Assembly (NCBI GenBank): GCA_964630205.1
Contig: CAZVTM010000005.1
Location: 1-64,000, forward strand
Length of the DNA: 64,000 bases
Direction: 5' to 3'
Source of the DNA: UBA6016 sp964630205
GTDB taxonomy: Bacteria > Campylobacterota > Campylobacteria > Campylobacterales > UBA6016
Shown one piece after another: positions 27,017 through 34,957 of the stretch. Position 1 is the stretch's first letter. The number at the start of each line of letters is the position of its first letter. A program made the translations under genes and the position numbers. The notes under the pieces are model-generated. The model had not been told where the DNA came from. It did not search any database and saw nothing but the letters and a program-made list of their open reading frames with translations.

Positions 27017-28831
27017 TTGAAAGATATACTTGGCTATAAGCTAGAGGATCAAATCATAGATACTCAAAGCGCAGCGTCAGCTGACCCACAAAATCTGCAA
27101 GCAATACAATTTGACAACTCCAAAGAAGCATTAGAAATTATCAGGCACTCAACCGCCCATCTTATGGCAGAGGCTATAAAAGAGCTCTATCCTGATGCAA
27201 AATTTTTCGTAGGACCTACGGTTGACGAGGGTTTTTATTATGATTTCAAAACTAGCGCAAAAATAGGCGAAGAAGAGCTGTCTGCTATCGAAAAGAAGAT
27301 GAAAGAGCTAGCCGATAAGGCAAACGAGATAACTAAATATACTATAACAAAAACAGAAGCTCTTAAGAAATTTGAAAACGATGAACTAAAACAAGAGGTT
27401 CTTAAAAAAATAGACTCCGACGAAATCAGTATATATTCGCAAGGCAATTTTGAAGACCTATGTCGTGGACCGCATGTACCAAATACAAAATATCTCAAAA
27501 ATTTCAAGCTAATTAGAGTTGCAGGCGCATATCTAGGCGGCGACGAGACAAAAGAGATGCTTACCCGTATATACGGTATCGCATTTGCCGATAAAGAGAC
27601 ACTCAAAAACTATGTAACAATGCTTGAAGAGGCAAAAAAGAGAGACCATAGGAAAGTTGGGCACGAACTAGGTCTTTTTGCATTCGACGAAGACATCGGC
27701 AGCGGTATGCCTATATGGCTTCCTGCGGGTGCAAGGCTACGAGGGAAGCTAGAGAAGCTTCTCTATCATGCTCACCTAGTAAGAGGGTATGAACCGGTAA
27801 GAGGGCCTGAGATACTCAAGTCAGACCTTTGGAAAAAGAGCGGACACTATCAAAACTACGGTCAAAATATGTACTTTACGAACATAGAAGAGGCCGAGTA
27901 CGGTATCAAGCCGATGAACTGCCTAAGCCATATCAAGATATTCGACTCCGAGACAAGGGGACATAAAGAGCTTCCTCTTAAATTCTTTGAGTTTGGCGTA
28001 GTGCATAGACACGAAAAAAGCGGCGTACTTCACGGGCTTTTGAGAGTTAGAGAGTTTACACAAGACGATGCGCATATATTTTGTACCGAGGCTCAGATAA
28101 AGTCTGAAATATATGAAGTTATGGACTTTGTGGACTCCATCATGAAGGCGTTTGACTTTAACTATTCGATAGAGCTGGCCACAAAGCCTCAAAAAGCGAT
28201 AGGCTCCGACGAGTTTTGGGATAAGGCGACAAAAGCTATCGCGGACGCCCTTGACGAAAAGGGAATGAAATACGATATAGATGAAGGCGGCGGTGCTTTC
28301 TACGGTCCAAAAATAGATGTAAAAATAACAGACTGTATCGGCAGGAAATGGCAATGCGGCACAATTCAAGTGGATTTGAATTTGCCGGATAGATTTGATA
28401 TCAATTACACGGACGACAACAATCAGAGAGTTCGTCCCGTGATGATACACAGAGCAATCATCGGTTCGTTTGAGAGATTTATAGCTATTTTGACGGAGCA
28501 CTTCGGCGGAGAGTTCCCTTTCTTTATAGCTCCAACACAGGTGATTTTGGTTCCAATCGGCGAAGCTCATATAGAATTTGCCAAAAAAATTCAAAAAGAG
28601 CTAATAAGAGCCGATATTTCCGTCAAAGTTTTTGATAAAAACGACAGCTTAGGCAAGAAAATCAGAAACGCTGAAAAAGAGAGGGTACCTCTAATCGCCG
28701 TAATAGGTGACCAGGAAGTAGCCGAAAACAAAGTGGCGCTTAGAGATAGGCGTGAAAAAAAACAATACGAGATGGGTGTAAATGAATTCGTCGCATCACT
28801 TATTGCTAAAAATAATGGGGTATTTATTTGA
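27017..28831 (+). CDS. thrS: Threonyl-tRNA synthetase
   Basis: 604 residues, class II. It lacks an N-terminal TGS domain, as in other Campylobacterota as I recall. The editing domain has RHSTAHLMAEAI and CRGPHVPNT; motif 2 is in HRHEKSGVLHGLLRVREF; motif 3 is near HRAIIGSFERF; an anticodon-binding domain ends the protein. The TTG start lies about 8 nt after AAGG. It is followed by infC with a 4-nt overlap, the classic thrS-infC-rpmI-rplT order. Confidence 0.96.
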   Translation: MKDILGYKLEDQIIDTQSAASADPQNLQAIQFDNSKEALEIIRHSTAHLMAEAIKELYPDAKFFVGPTVDEGFYYDFKTSAKIGEEELSAIEKKMKELADKANEITKYTITKTEALKKFENDELKQEVLKKIDSDEISIYSQGNFEDLCRGPHVPNTKYLKNFKLIRVAGAYLGGDETKEMLTRIYGIAFADKETLKNYVTMLEEAKKRDHRKVGHELGLFAFDEDIGSGMPIWLPAGARLRGKLEKLLYHAHLVRGYEPVRGPEILKSDLWKKSGHYQNYGQNMYFTNIEEAEYGIKPMNCLSHIKIFDSETRGHKELPLKFFEFGVVHRHEKSGVLHGLLRVREFTQDDAHIFCTEAQIKSEIYEVMDFVDSIMKAFDFNYSIELATKPQKAIGSDEFWDKATKAIADALDEKGMKYDIDEGGGAFYGPKIDVKITDCIGRKWQCGTIQVDLNLPDRFDINYTDDNNQRVRPVMIHRAIIGSFERFIAILTEHFGGEFPFFIAPTQVILVPIGEAHIEFAKKIQKELIRADISVKVFDKNDSLGKKIRNAEKERVPLIAVIGDQEVAENKVALRDRREKKQYEMGVNEFVASLIAKNNGVFI

Positions 28832-29379
28832 GTAACAACAAAAAAGACGATGTGCTACTAAACGAGAGGATAAGGTTTGATGAAATCAGATGTGTCGGCG
28901 AAGATGGCGAACAACACGGCATTATAACTCCGCAAGAGGCTATGAAAATAGCAAACGAAAAGGGTCTTGATCTCGTACTAATCTCAGCAAACGCTAAGCC
29001 GCCCGTATGCAAGATAATGGACTACAGCAAGTTCAAATATCAACAAGCAAAAAAAGCGAAAGAAGCGAAAAAAAAGCAAACAATTATTGAGATTAAAGAG
29101 ATAAAGCTATCTCCAAAAATTGCACAAAACGACATTAACTACAAAATCAAACATGCAAGAGAGTTTCTGGAAGCCAAAAAACATGTACGCTTTAGGGTGT
29201 TCCTAAGCGGTAGAGAGATGGCAAATCCACAACTTGGCATAACGCTATTACTTCAAGTATACGAAATGGTAAAAGACATAGGCGATATGGAAAAAGATCC
29301 TATGTTTGAAGGCAGATATGTCAATATGACCGTACTCCCTAAAAAAACAGCCCCAAAAACCGCACAAGCCCCAGGATAA
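28828..29379 (+). CDS. infC: Translation initiation factor IF-3
   Basis: 183 residues with the IF-3 N domain (LLNERIRFDEIRCVGEDG), the YSKFKYQQ linker helix and a C domain. It checks start-codon pairing on the 30S subunit. The start is TTG, overlapping the thrS stop. Rare start codons on infC are known as an autoregulation device in other bacteria; here TTG is common genome-wide, so that need not apply. Confidence 0.96.
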   Translation: MSNNKKDDVLLNERIRFDEIRCVGEDGEQHGIITPQEAMKIANEKGLDLVLISANAKPPVCKIMDYSKFKYQQAKKAKEAKKKQTIIEIKEIKLSPKIAQNDINYKIKHAREFLEAKKHVRFRVFLSGREMANPQLGITLLLQVYEMVKDIGDMEKDPMFEGRYVNMTVLPKKTAPKTAQAPG

Positions 29380-29400
29380 CAACCTTTATTTTTAATTAGA

Positions 29401-29406
29401 TATAAT
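29401..29406 (+). promoter_or_regulatory. -10 element for rpmI-rplT
   Basis: TATAAT in the 82-nt spacer after infC, followed by a small TTCG-loop hairpin (near 29422-29432) and AAGGAGAGG before rpmI. Confidence 0.5.
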
Positions 29407-29461
29407 TTCGTCCCTAAAATCTGCCCTTCGGGGTGGGTTTAATATTTGCAAGGAGAGGCCG

Positions 29462-29653
29462 ATGCCGAAAATGAAAACGGTTAAGAGTGCGGCTAAGAGA
29501 TTTAAAGTTAGAAAGTCCTCAATCAAAAGAGGTGCGGCATTTAGAAGCCACATTCTAACTAAAAAAAGCCCACAAAAAATAAGAAACCTAAAATCTCCAA
29601 AAACTGTACACAGCGCAAACATTGATTCCGTCAATGCAATGCTTTGTATGTAA
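29462..29653 (+). CDS. rpmI: 50S ribosomal protein L35
   Basis: 63 residues, MPKMKTVKSAAKRFKVR start, basic throughout; full-length L35. Strong AGGAGAGG ribosome-binding site. Confidence 0.96.
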   Translation: MPKMKTVKSAAKRFKVRKSSIKRGAAFRSHILTKKSPQKIRNLKSPKTVHSANIDSVNAMLCM

Positions 29654-29681
29654 TCAATAGATTTTAGTAAGTAACTAGTCC

Positions 29682-29722
29682 CCCGAAAGACTTTAAATAT
29701 CGGGCAAGTCCGCAAGAAGCGG
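29682..29722 (+). promoter_or_regulatory. Paired hairpins in the rpmI-rplT spacer, possible L20 control site
   Basis: CCCGA/TCGGG (29682-29686 with 29700-29704) and CCGC/GCGG (29710-29713 with 29719-29722) give two small stems in the 105-nt spacer. In other bacteria L20 represses this operon by binding an mRNA mimic of its rRNA site. This site is a candidate only, by position. Confidence 0.35.
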
Positions 29723-29758
29723 CACCTAAGTTAAAAACAATGGTAAAGGACCAATAAA

Positions 29759-30109
29759 ATGAGAGTAAAAACCGGCGTCGTAAGACGAAGAAGACATAAA
29801 AAAGTTCTAAAACTTGCTAGAGGTTTTTTTAGCGGTAGAAGAAAACACTTCAGAAAAGCGAAAGAGCAGCTAGAAAGAAGCTTGTACTACGCTTTCAGAG
29901 ACAGAAAACAGAAAAAAAGAGAGTTCAGAAAACTTTGGATAGTTAGAATCAATGCCGCTTGCAGACTAAACGGTATCAGCTACTCAAGATTCATCAACGG
30001 ACTTCTTAAGGCAAACATCGAGCTTGACAGAAAAATCCTCGCAAATATCGCAATGAACGAGCCTGAAACTTTCAAACAAATCGTAGAAAAAGCTAAAGCA
30101 GCTCTATAA
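29759..30109 (+). CDS. rplT: 50S ribosomal protein L20
   Basis: 116 residues, MRVKTGVVRRRRHKK start, with the RLNGISYSRFINGL motif of L20. Needed early in 50S assembly. Full length, followed by a strong terminator. Confidence 0.97.
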   Translation: MRVKTGVVRRRRHKKVLKLARGFFSGRRKHFRKAKEQLERSLYYAFRDRKQKKREFRKLWIVRINAACRLNGISYSRFINGLLKANIELDRKILANIAMNEPETFKQIVEKAKAAL

Positions 30110-30117
30110 TTTTAGAA

Positions 30118-30147
30118 GGTCGCCATTAAAACGGCGGCCCTTTTTTT
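30118..30147 (+). terminator. Rho-independent terminator after rplT
   Basis: GGTCGCC (30118-30124), an 8-nt loop, GGCGGCC (30133-30139), then C and seven T. One G-T pair in the stem. It overlaps the last codons of the convergent motE-like gene. Confidence 0.85.
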
Positions 30148-30653
30148 AATCTATCTACAGCCTCAGCGGCTTTTTTAGCATCCATCTTCCCGAGTATTTC
30201 AGCCATTTTTTTAGCCTCAAGATTAAAGAGTATCGAAGCGGCAGAGCTTGCATTCATCTCTGATAGTATTCCGGCGGCGGCAGAAGGCTTCATTTTGACG
30301 TAGCTTTGTGTTATTTTTTCATCTTTGGACTTCTCTATTGCTTCAAGTACCTTTTTATTTTCATCAAGCATATTTTTGATGTTTTGCTCTTTTTTGGCGA
30401 CATCGGAGAGGGCTTTGTTGATTTCGTTCAGCTTTAGATTTAGCTTTTGCTCCTTCTGCCCGGAAACGTTTTTATTCGCATTTTGTAAAGCATTTAATGC
30501 CTGCTCTTTCTCTTCCAGCCTCTCAATTTGCAGTGCAAGTTCAGACTTTCTTTGTTCGAATATTTTATTGCATTCATCAACGCTCAAATACTGCTGCTTT
30601 GGAGCACCGAAAAGAACGCCAAAGCAAACAGGCAATATAAACAATTTTTTCAA
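30126..30653 (-). CDS. MotE-like periplasmic flagellar protein
   Basis: 175 residues: signal peptide (about 1-17), a long coiled coil (25-110), then a C-terminal segment with repeats such as KPSAAAGILSEM and NASSAASILFNL, and KKMAEILGKM, resembling the MgtE-N/FliG-like helical domain of MotE. MotE acts with stator or flagellar export parts at the cell envelope. It overlaps the upstream FliJ-like gene as TTGA. As I recall, the same purA-coiled coil-MotE order occurs in Campylobacter. Confidence 0.7.
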   Translation of the reverse strand: MKKLFILPVCFGVLFGAPKQQYLSVDECNKIFEQRKSELALQIERLEEKEQALNALQNANKNVSGQKEQKLNLKLNEINKALSDVAKKEQNIKNMLDENKKVLEAIEKSKDEKITQSYVKMKPSAAAGILSEMNASSAASILFNLEAKKMAEILGKMDAKKAAEAVDRLKKGPPF

Positions 30654-31078
30654 CTCTCACTCCTATTGTTATAAAGCATGACGCCTATTTCATCGAGCTC
30701 TTTCGCCTCTCTAACGGCCCTTGCCTTGAGTACCTTTTTTATTTCCTCGCCGTCAAGGTATTTCATTTTTTCAAGCTCGGCGTTTGCTTCTTTTAGCTGT
30801 CCTATTAGCATATTTTTTCTATTTTGATGGTCTGCCAGCAAAGCCTTAAGCCCTTCAATCTCAAACCTGAATGCCTTTTTCATATCCTCAAACGCCATCA
30901 AAGCTGAGTAGGGGCCGCTATGCGGCGGCTCCAGGCTATTAAATCTATTTTTAGTTTCCAAGAGGTTTGCTTTGGTTTTTGTTATGAGGGATTCTACGGC
31001 AAAAATAGCATTTTCTATATCATCGACTGCTTTTTTTCTGATTTTGACTACGGCCGTAAATTTCGTTTTCAAAACCAA
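30650..31078 (-). CDS. FliJ-like coiled-coil protein
   Basis: 142 residues, nearly all heptad-like helix, with no signal peptide. Size and position before a MotE-like gene suggest FliJ, the export-gate chaperone/escort protein. Sequence similarity of FliJ proteins is low, so this is a contextual call. The start is a TTG, with a second TTG two codons later. Confidence 0.6.
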   Translation of the reverse strand: MVLKTKFTAVVKIRKKAVDDIENAIFAVESLITKTKANLLETKNRFNSLEPPHSGPYSALMAFEDMKKAFRFEIEGLKALLADHQNRKNMLIGQLKEANAELEKMKYLDGEEIKKVLKARAVREAKELDEIGVMLYNNRSES

Positions 31079-31091
31079 ATCTTTTTATGGA

Positions 31092-32351
31092 TTATCTAAA
31101 TATCGTATCGTTTCTTTCAGGCGAAATAGAGACCATCTCTATCTTCGTCTCTATGAGTTCTTCAAGCCTAAGGACATATTTTTGAGCATTTGCCGGCATA
31201 TCCGAAAACTCTTTTGCCCCTTTGAGGCTCTCCCATCCATCGATCTCTTCGTAAACAGGTGTTATCCCGTCCATTGAGGATGGCACATAGTCTATTTTTT
31301 CGCCGTTTCGCTCATAGGAAGTGCAGATTTTTATTTTTTCAAAACCGTCCAATACGTCTAGCTTCATTAGCGAGACTGCATCAACACCGTTTAGTCTGCA
31401 GGCGTATTTTACAGCTACGGCATCAAACCAGCCACATCTTCTAGGCCTGCCCGTAGTAGTACCGAATTCGGCACCCTGCTCTCTCAGTTTTGCCCCAACG
31501 TCATCGTGTAGTTCGGTAGGGAACACACCATTGCCAACTCTCGTTGAGTATGCTTTTGCAATTCCTATGACTTTGCCTATATCTTTTGGACTAAGTCCAA
31601 CACCGCTACAAGAACCTGCCGCTATCGTATTGGAGCTAGTAACGTACGGGTATGTGCCGTGATCTATGTCAAGGAGTGTCCCTTGTGCCCCCTCCAAGAG
31701 TACGTTTTTGCCCTCTTTTAGTGCGCCCCAAACTATCTGGGTCGTATTGGCTATAAAAGGGGTTAGTGCTTTTTTGTATTCCGCAAGCTCTTTTTTCAGC
31801 TCGTCGGCATTTGGAATTTCAACGCCGTAAGCCTCAAATAGCTTTGCGTTATCGGCAAAGTATCCCTCTAGTTTTTTGGACAGAGCCGCTTCATCCAAAA
31901 GCTCCATTATCATAAAGCCGCTTCTAGCCACTTTGTCAGTATAACAAGGACCTATGCCCCTGCCTGTCGTACCTATGGCATTTGCGCCCCTCATTTTCTC
32001 TTTTGCGGCATCTATTTTTGCGTGATAAGAGAGTATCATGTGCGCCCTATCAGATACAAATAGCCTTCCCTCTAGCTTTTCAAACAGCTCCATCTCTTTG
32101 ATGAGGTGCGGAGGTGATACGACAACACCGTTACCGATTATGTTTACCGCTTTTGGGTTTAGTACGCCGGACGGTATAAGATGCAAAGCTATTTTCTTGC
32201 CATCGAGAACTATCGTATGGCCGGCATTATGCCCGCCTTGATATCTAACAACATAGTCATACTTGGATGCAAGTAGGTCTACTATCTTGCCCTTACCTTC
32301 GTCGCCCCACTGGAGACCGACTATCAAATCCGCTTGTTTTTTGGAACTCAT
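31092..32351 (-). CDS. purA: Adenylosuccinate synthetase
   Basis: 419 residues. GTP loop GLQWGDEGKGKIVD, IMP/Asp segments NAIGTTGRGIGPCYTDK, VLLEGAQGTLLD and TTGRPRRCGWFD. It makes adenylosuccinate from IMP, the first committed AMP step. Overlaps hisZ by 4 nt (ATGA). Confidence 0.96.
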   Translation of the reverse strand: MSSKKQADLIVGLQWGDEGKGKIVDLLASKYDYVVRYQGGHNAGHTIVLDGKKIALHLIPSGVLNPKAVNIIGNGVVVSPPHLIKEMELFEKLEGRLFVSDRAHMILSYHAKIDAAKEKMRGANAIGTTGRGIGPCYTDKVARSGFMIMELLDEAALSKKLEGYFADNAKLFEAYGVEIPNADELKKELAEYKKALTPFIANTTQIVWGALKEGKNVLLEGAQGTLLDIDHGTYPYVTSSNTIAAGSCSGVGLSPKDIGKVIGIAKAYSTRVGNGVFPTELHDDVGAKLREQGAEFGTTTGRPRRCGWFDAVAVKYACRLNGVDAVSLMKLDVLDGFEKIKICTSYERNGEKIDYVPSSMDGITPVYEEIDGWESLKGAKEFSDMPANAQKYVLRLEELIETKIEMVSISPERNDTIFR

Positions 32352-33199
32352 ATACTAAGCCTTTTAATAATGTTATCTGTATAAATTGCAAAACCGCAAG
32401 AATGCTTATGGTTTGTTATATAGTTGCCGCCGCGAGAATAAACATCGTTCCCGTCAAGCATTCTGAAAAAACAATCACTATAGTAGCCAGATTTTGGGAC
32501 ATAAAGCGGTGCCAAAACTATATTGTCATAATCTACTTTAGCACAAATATCGTTTAATTTCAGCAACTCTGCCGTTATAGATTGCGGAGCCGCTTTTATG
32601 GCCAAATCGAGCTCGCCAACTCGCTCCATATCAAGCAGCATATTCAACCAGTCAACTCCGAGAGACTTCAGCTTGAAGTAATCGTTCTTTCTGAAGGGGT
32701 CAATATCTATTTTAAGCTCAGAAGCTACCGCTTTTACAAGCGCAACATTGGAAAGCTGCAAAACAGGGGCAAGTCCAACGCCTTTAAAAATATTAATTGC
32801 TAGATTTGCCGCATATGCAACATCGTTAAAGTCTAATAGTTCAGCACCGATTTGGTTTATCTCGGTCGACGGAAAATGAAAAACCGGCTGAACGTAAAAC
32901 CATTTTTTATGATCGGTGCTTCTCCCTAGTCTTTTGGTGATTATACGGACTACGTCAAGCGAACTGTCGGCTCTTAGCGTCAAGGAGCTATTATTTGAAT
33001 CGGCCAACCTTATGATGCTTTTTGTATCGGCCTGGGAGCTCGTCTGATATTTTTGGTAGCTGAAAAAAGGGGTTACTATCTCTTCAAAACCGTTAGCCGC
33101 CAAAGTGGATACCGCCTTGCTTTCAATATCCCTCTTTAGAGCGGCGCTTTTACCGAAATATAGTTTGCCGCCTTTTGGTATTTCGTGTTCAAAAGCCAA
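32348..33199 (-). CDS. hisZ: ATP phosphoribosyltransferase regulatory subunit (HisZ)
   Basis: 283 residues related to the catalytic core of histidyl-tRNA synthetase but without an anticodon domain. Segments include FEEIVTPFFSYQKYQ, LRADSSLDVVRI and the final RGGNYITNHKHSCGFAIY. HisZ supports short-form HisG in histidine synthesis. Start is a TTG; it sits between an aminotransferase gene and purA. Confidence 0.85.
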   Translation of the reverse strand: MAFEHEIPKGGKLYFGKSAALKRDIESKAVSTLAANGFEEIVTPFFSYQKYQTSSQADTKSIIRLADSNNSSLTLRADSSLDVVRIITKRLGRSTDHKKWFYVQPVFHFPSTEINQIGAELLDFNDVAYAANLAINIFKGVGLAPVLQLSNVALVKAVASELKIDIDPFRKNDYFKLKSLGVDWLNMLLDMERVGELDLAIKAAPQSITAELLKLNDICAKVDYDNIVLAPLYVPKSGYYSDCFFRMLDGNDVYSRGGNYITNHKHSCGFAIYTDNIIKRLSI

Positions 33200-33201
33200 A
33201 A

Positions 33202-34320
33202 TCAGCCTTCCAAATAAAAGCTTTTTGCAAACGCTTTTGAAGCGGATGCGTCAAACTTTCTCATATTTAGTTTTTCCATAGCTATCTCTATCGCCTCGAC
33301 AGCCCAAGCGGCGTGATAAACCTCTACATAGCCCATGTGGTTTATCCTAAAAATTTTGTCGTTTAGATGATCTTGTCCACCGGCTATGTTTACCTTAAAC
33401 TCATTTTGCAGAAGTTTTCTAAGTGCATTTGCCCCGTCAAGTTCATACGTACTCATTGAAAGAGCCGGATTTTTAGGGTATTGCTTGAGTCCTATGGCGT
33501 CAAGAGCAGCCCTTGTTGCTCTGGCTATTTTTGCTATCTCTTCGTATTTTTTATCTATGCCTTGCGCAAATAGATCGGTAAGAACTTTTTCAAGCCCTAT
33601 AGTAAGAGTAGTAGCTGCAGTCCAAGCAGTAGTATTTTTGCGCTGATTTTTAAGTTCTGTAGCAAAATTAAAATAAAAACCGGCCGGTTTTGCCTCTATC
33701 TTTGCAACTGCGGCATCACTCAGCCCCATCATTGCAAGACCCGGAGGGAGCATTAACGCTTTTTGGCTGCCGGTAATTAAACAATCTATATTTGATACGT
33801 CTATGTGCTCAACGCCTACGGCCGTTATCCCATCGGCCACTATCATAATATTCGGATTTATTTTTTTAACTGCAGCAGCCATCTCTTCTACGGGATGGCG
33901 CACACCGGTGGAAGACTCTGATATTTGAATAAAAATAGCGTCTATTTCGGCGTCTTTTTTTATCTCTTCAACTACTCTCTCAACGCTAACACTCTCTCCC
34001 CACTCTACGACTATCTCAGTATACGGCAGATTAAATGCTTTTGCTATTTTGCCAAATCTCTCACCGAATTTTCCGCCGTTTACAGTAAGGGCCTTTTTGT
34101 GCGTTAAATTTAATACGGCCCCCTCCATAGCTCCACTTCCGGATGATACCAGCATCAAAGCCTCGGGCATGCCGAATAGCTTTTTGAGCATATCTCTCGT
34201 GTTTGCAAATATAGCTTCAAACTCTTTTGTTCTGTGATGGATTGTTTCAGTAGACATAGCAGCTCTAACCGATTCTGGAACTGCGGTCGGCCCCGGGGTA
34301 AGCAGTATCATATTTTTCAT
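33202..34320 (-). CDS. Class V aminotransferase (serine/alanine-glyoxylate type)
   Basis: 372 residues from the ATG at 34320. It starts ILLTPGPTAVPESV; the PLP Lys is in TGSQKALMLPPG near 190, with VADGITAVG upstream. The family covers serine-pyruvate, alanine-glyoxylate and aspartate aminotransferases, sometimes annotated as a soluble hydrogenase subunit. The substrate cannot be read here. A longer frame to 34413 is leader. A second ATG three codons in is better spaced from AGGA. Confidence 0.85.
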   Translation of the reverse strand: MKNMILLTPGPTAVPESVRAAMSTETIHHRTKEFEAIFANTRDMLKKLFGMPEALMLVSSGSGAMEGAVLNLTHKKALTVNGGKFGERFGKIAKAFNLPYTEIVVEWGESVSVERVVEEIKKDAEIDAIFIQISESSTGVRHPVEEMAAAVKKINPNIMIVADGITAVGVEHIDVSNIDCLITGSQKALMLPPGLAMMGLSDAAVAKIEAKPAGFYFNFATELKNQRKNTTAWTAATTLTIGLEKVLTDLFAQGIDKKYEEIAKIARATRAALDAIGLKQYPKNPALSMSTYELDGANALRKLLQNEFKVNIAGGQDHLNDKIFRINHMGYVEVYHAAWAVEAIEIAMEKLNMRKFDASASKAFAKSFYLEG

Positions 34321-34490
34321 CTTTCCTAGTAAAATATCGCGCCTAAAATGCTCTCGCACTATACCAAAAAGTAGGTAAGAGTTTTTTATAAACAAGGGAT
34401 ACATAACGGGCATTTTTGTTGCAGAAAAAAATATTAAAAATAGACTATGAAAATTAAATAATTTAAGGCTTTTTTAAAGTTATTGTGTTG

Positions 34491-34496
34491 TATAAT
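34491..34496 (+). promoter_or_regulatory. -10 element for the structured leader / small RNA
   Basis: TATAAT preceded by TGTTG in a T-rich stretch, about 250 nt ahead of the small lipoprotein gene. No gene begins nearby, so a long leader or separate RNA is implied. Confidence 0.6.
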
Positions 34497-34502
34497 TGCG
34501 GC

Positions 34503-34704
34503 TTTGATTTAGCTGTGTTACGATTTTATGCTGAAGCCTTATAAAATAGGGGTTTTTCATAAATCTTAAGCTTAGCTTAAATTGTACGGCTCTTTAAAAT
34601 TTTGAAGATTTTTTTGGATTTTGTCACTTACCTGTAAAAAGTATGTAGCAAAATTCAGGCAAATCTGGCTGCAGTCGTAGGTCCCTTAATATTAAGGGTT
34701 TTTT
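34503..34704 (+). ncRNA. Candidate small RNA or attenuator leader
   Basis: The 422-bp non-coding stretch 34321-34742 has a TATAAT at 34491 and a perfect intrinsic terminator at 34683-34704, bounding about 200 nt without a plausible ORF. Inside are potential stems: GGCTT (34499-34503) with AAGCC near 34534, TTAAGC-TTA-GCTTAA near 34566-34580, and CCTG/CAGG flanking 34635-34655. It matches no RNA family I can name. Since the terminator sits 38 nt before the lipoprotein ATG, it may be a transcription attenuator; alternatively it is a stand-alone RNA of 6S-like size. Confidence 0.45.
34683..34704 (+). terminator. Perfect intrinsic terminator ahead of the lipoprotein gene
   Basis: CCCTTAAT joined directly to ATTAAGGG, then T6. 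The palindrome is perfect over 16 nt. It precedes the ribosome-binding site AAGGA (34731-34735) of the next gene. Confidence 0.75.
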
Positions 34705-34742
34705 GCGGGTACACCCGTTCAATTTAAAATAAGGAAAACAAA

Positions 34743-34925
34743 ATGAAAAAAGTTCTAGTTGCTGCTCTTGTAATCGCAGGTCTTGCATTCTCTGGTTGTT
34801 CAAAAAAAGCTGAAGAAGCTAACGTAACTGAAGCTAACGCTACTGTAGAAGCTAACGTAACTGCACCAGTTGTAGAAGCTAACGCTACTGAAGCTAACGC
34901 TACTGAAGCTAACAAAAGCCACTAA
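34743..34925 (+). CDS. Small lipoprotein with six tandem N-glycosylation sequons
   Basis: 60 residues. Residues 1-18 form a lipoprotein signal (LAFSG before Cys19). The mature 42 residues are SKKAE followed by an almost pure series of E-A-N-x-T/S units, with Asn at 27, 32, 38, 47, 52 and 57. Each matches D/E-x-N-x-S/T, the sequon of the Campylobacter PglB oligosaccharyltransferase. The codons are very uniform (GCT, AAC, GAA, ACT), suggesting high expression. It has AAGGA before the ATG and a strong hairpin after the stop. It probably forms a glycosylated lipid-anchored tail; no homologue is known to me, and no pgl gene is in this window. Confidence 0.8.
   Translation: MKKVLVAALVIAGLAFSGCSKKAEEANVTEANATVEANVTAPVVEANATEANATEANKSH
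34815..34919 (+). repeat. Degenerate 15-nt tandem repeat encoding EAN(V/A)T
   Basis: Units of the form GAAGCTAACGYWACT occur five times plus a final EANKS unit, with short spacers after units 2 and 3. The array could expand or contract by slippage in multiples of 15 nt without breaking the frame. Confidence 0.8.
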
Positions 34926-34933
34926 CAACTCTC

Positions 34934-34955
34934 GCTAAAGCCTTTTGGCTTTAGC
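34934..34955. terminator. Convergent hairpin between the lipoprotein gene and aroE
   Basis: GCTAAAGCC (34934-34942), TTTT, GGCTTTAGC (34947-34955): a 9-bp perfect stem, 8 nt after the lipoprotein stop and 2 nt from the aroE stop. Only a weak T tail on either side. Confidence 0.7.
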
Positions 34956-34957
34956 AG

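Noticed and set aside
34503..34704. Assignment of the candidate RNA as 6S, tmRNA, SRP or RNase P RNA
   Set aside because: None of the conserved cores of these RNAs is visible; only the size is 6S-like.
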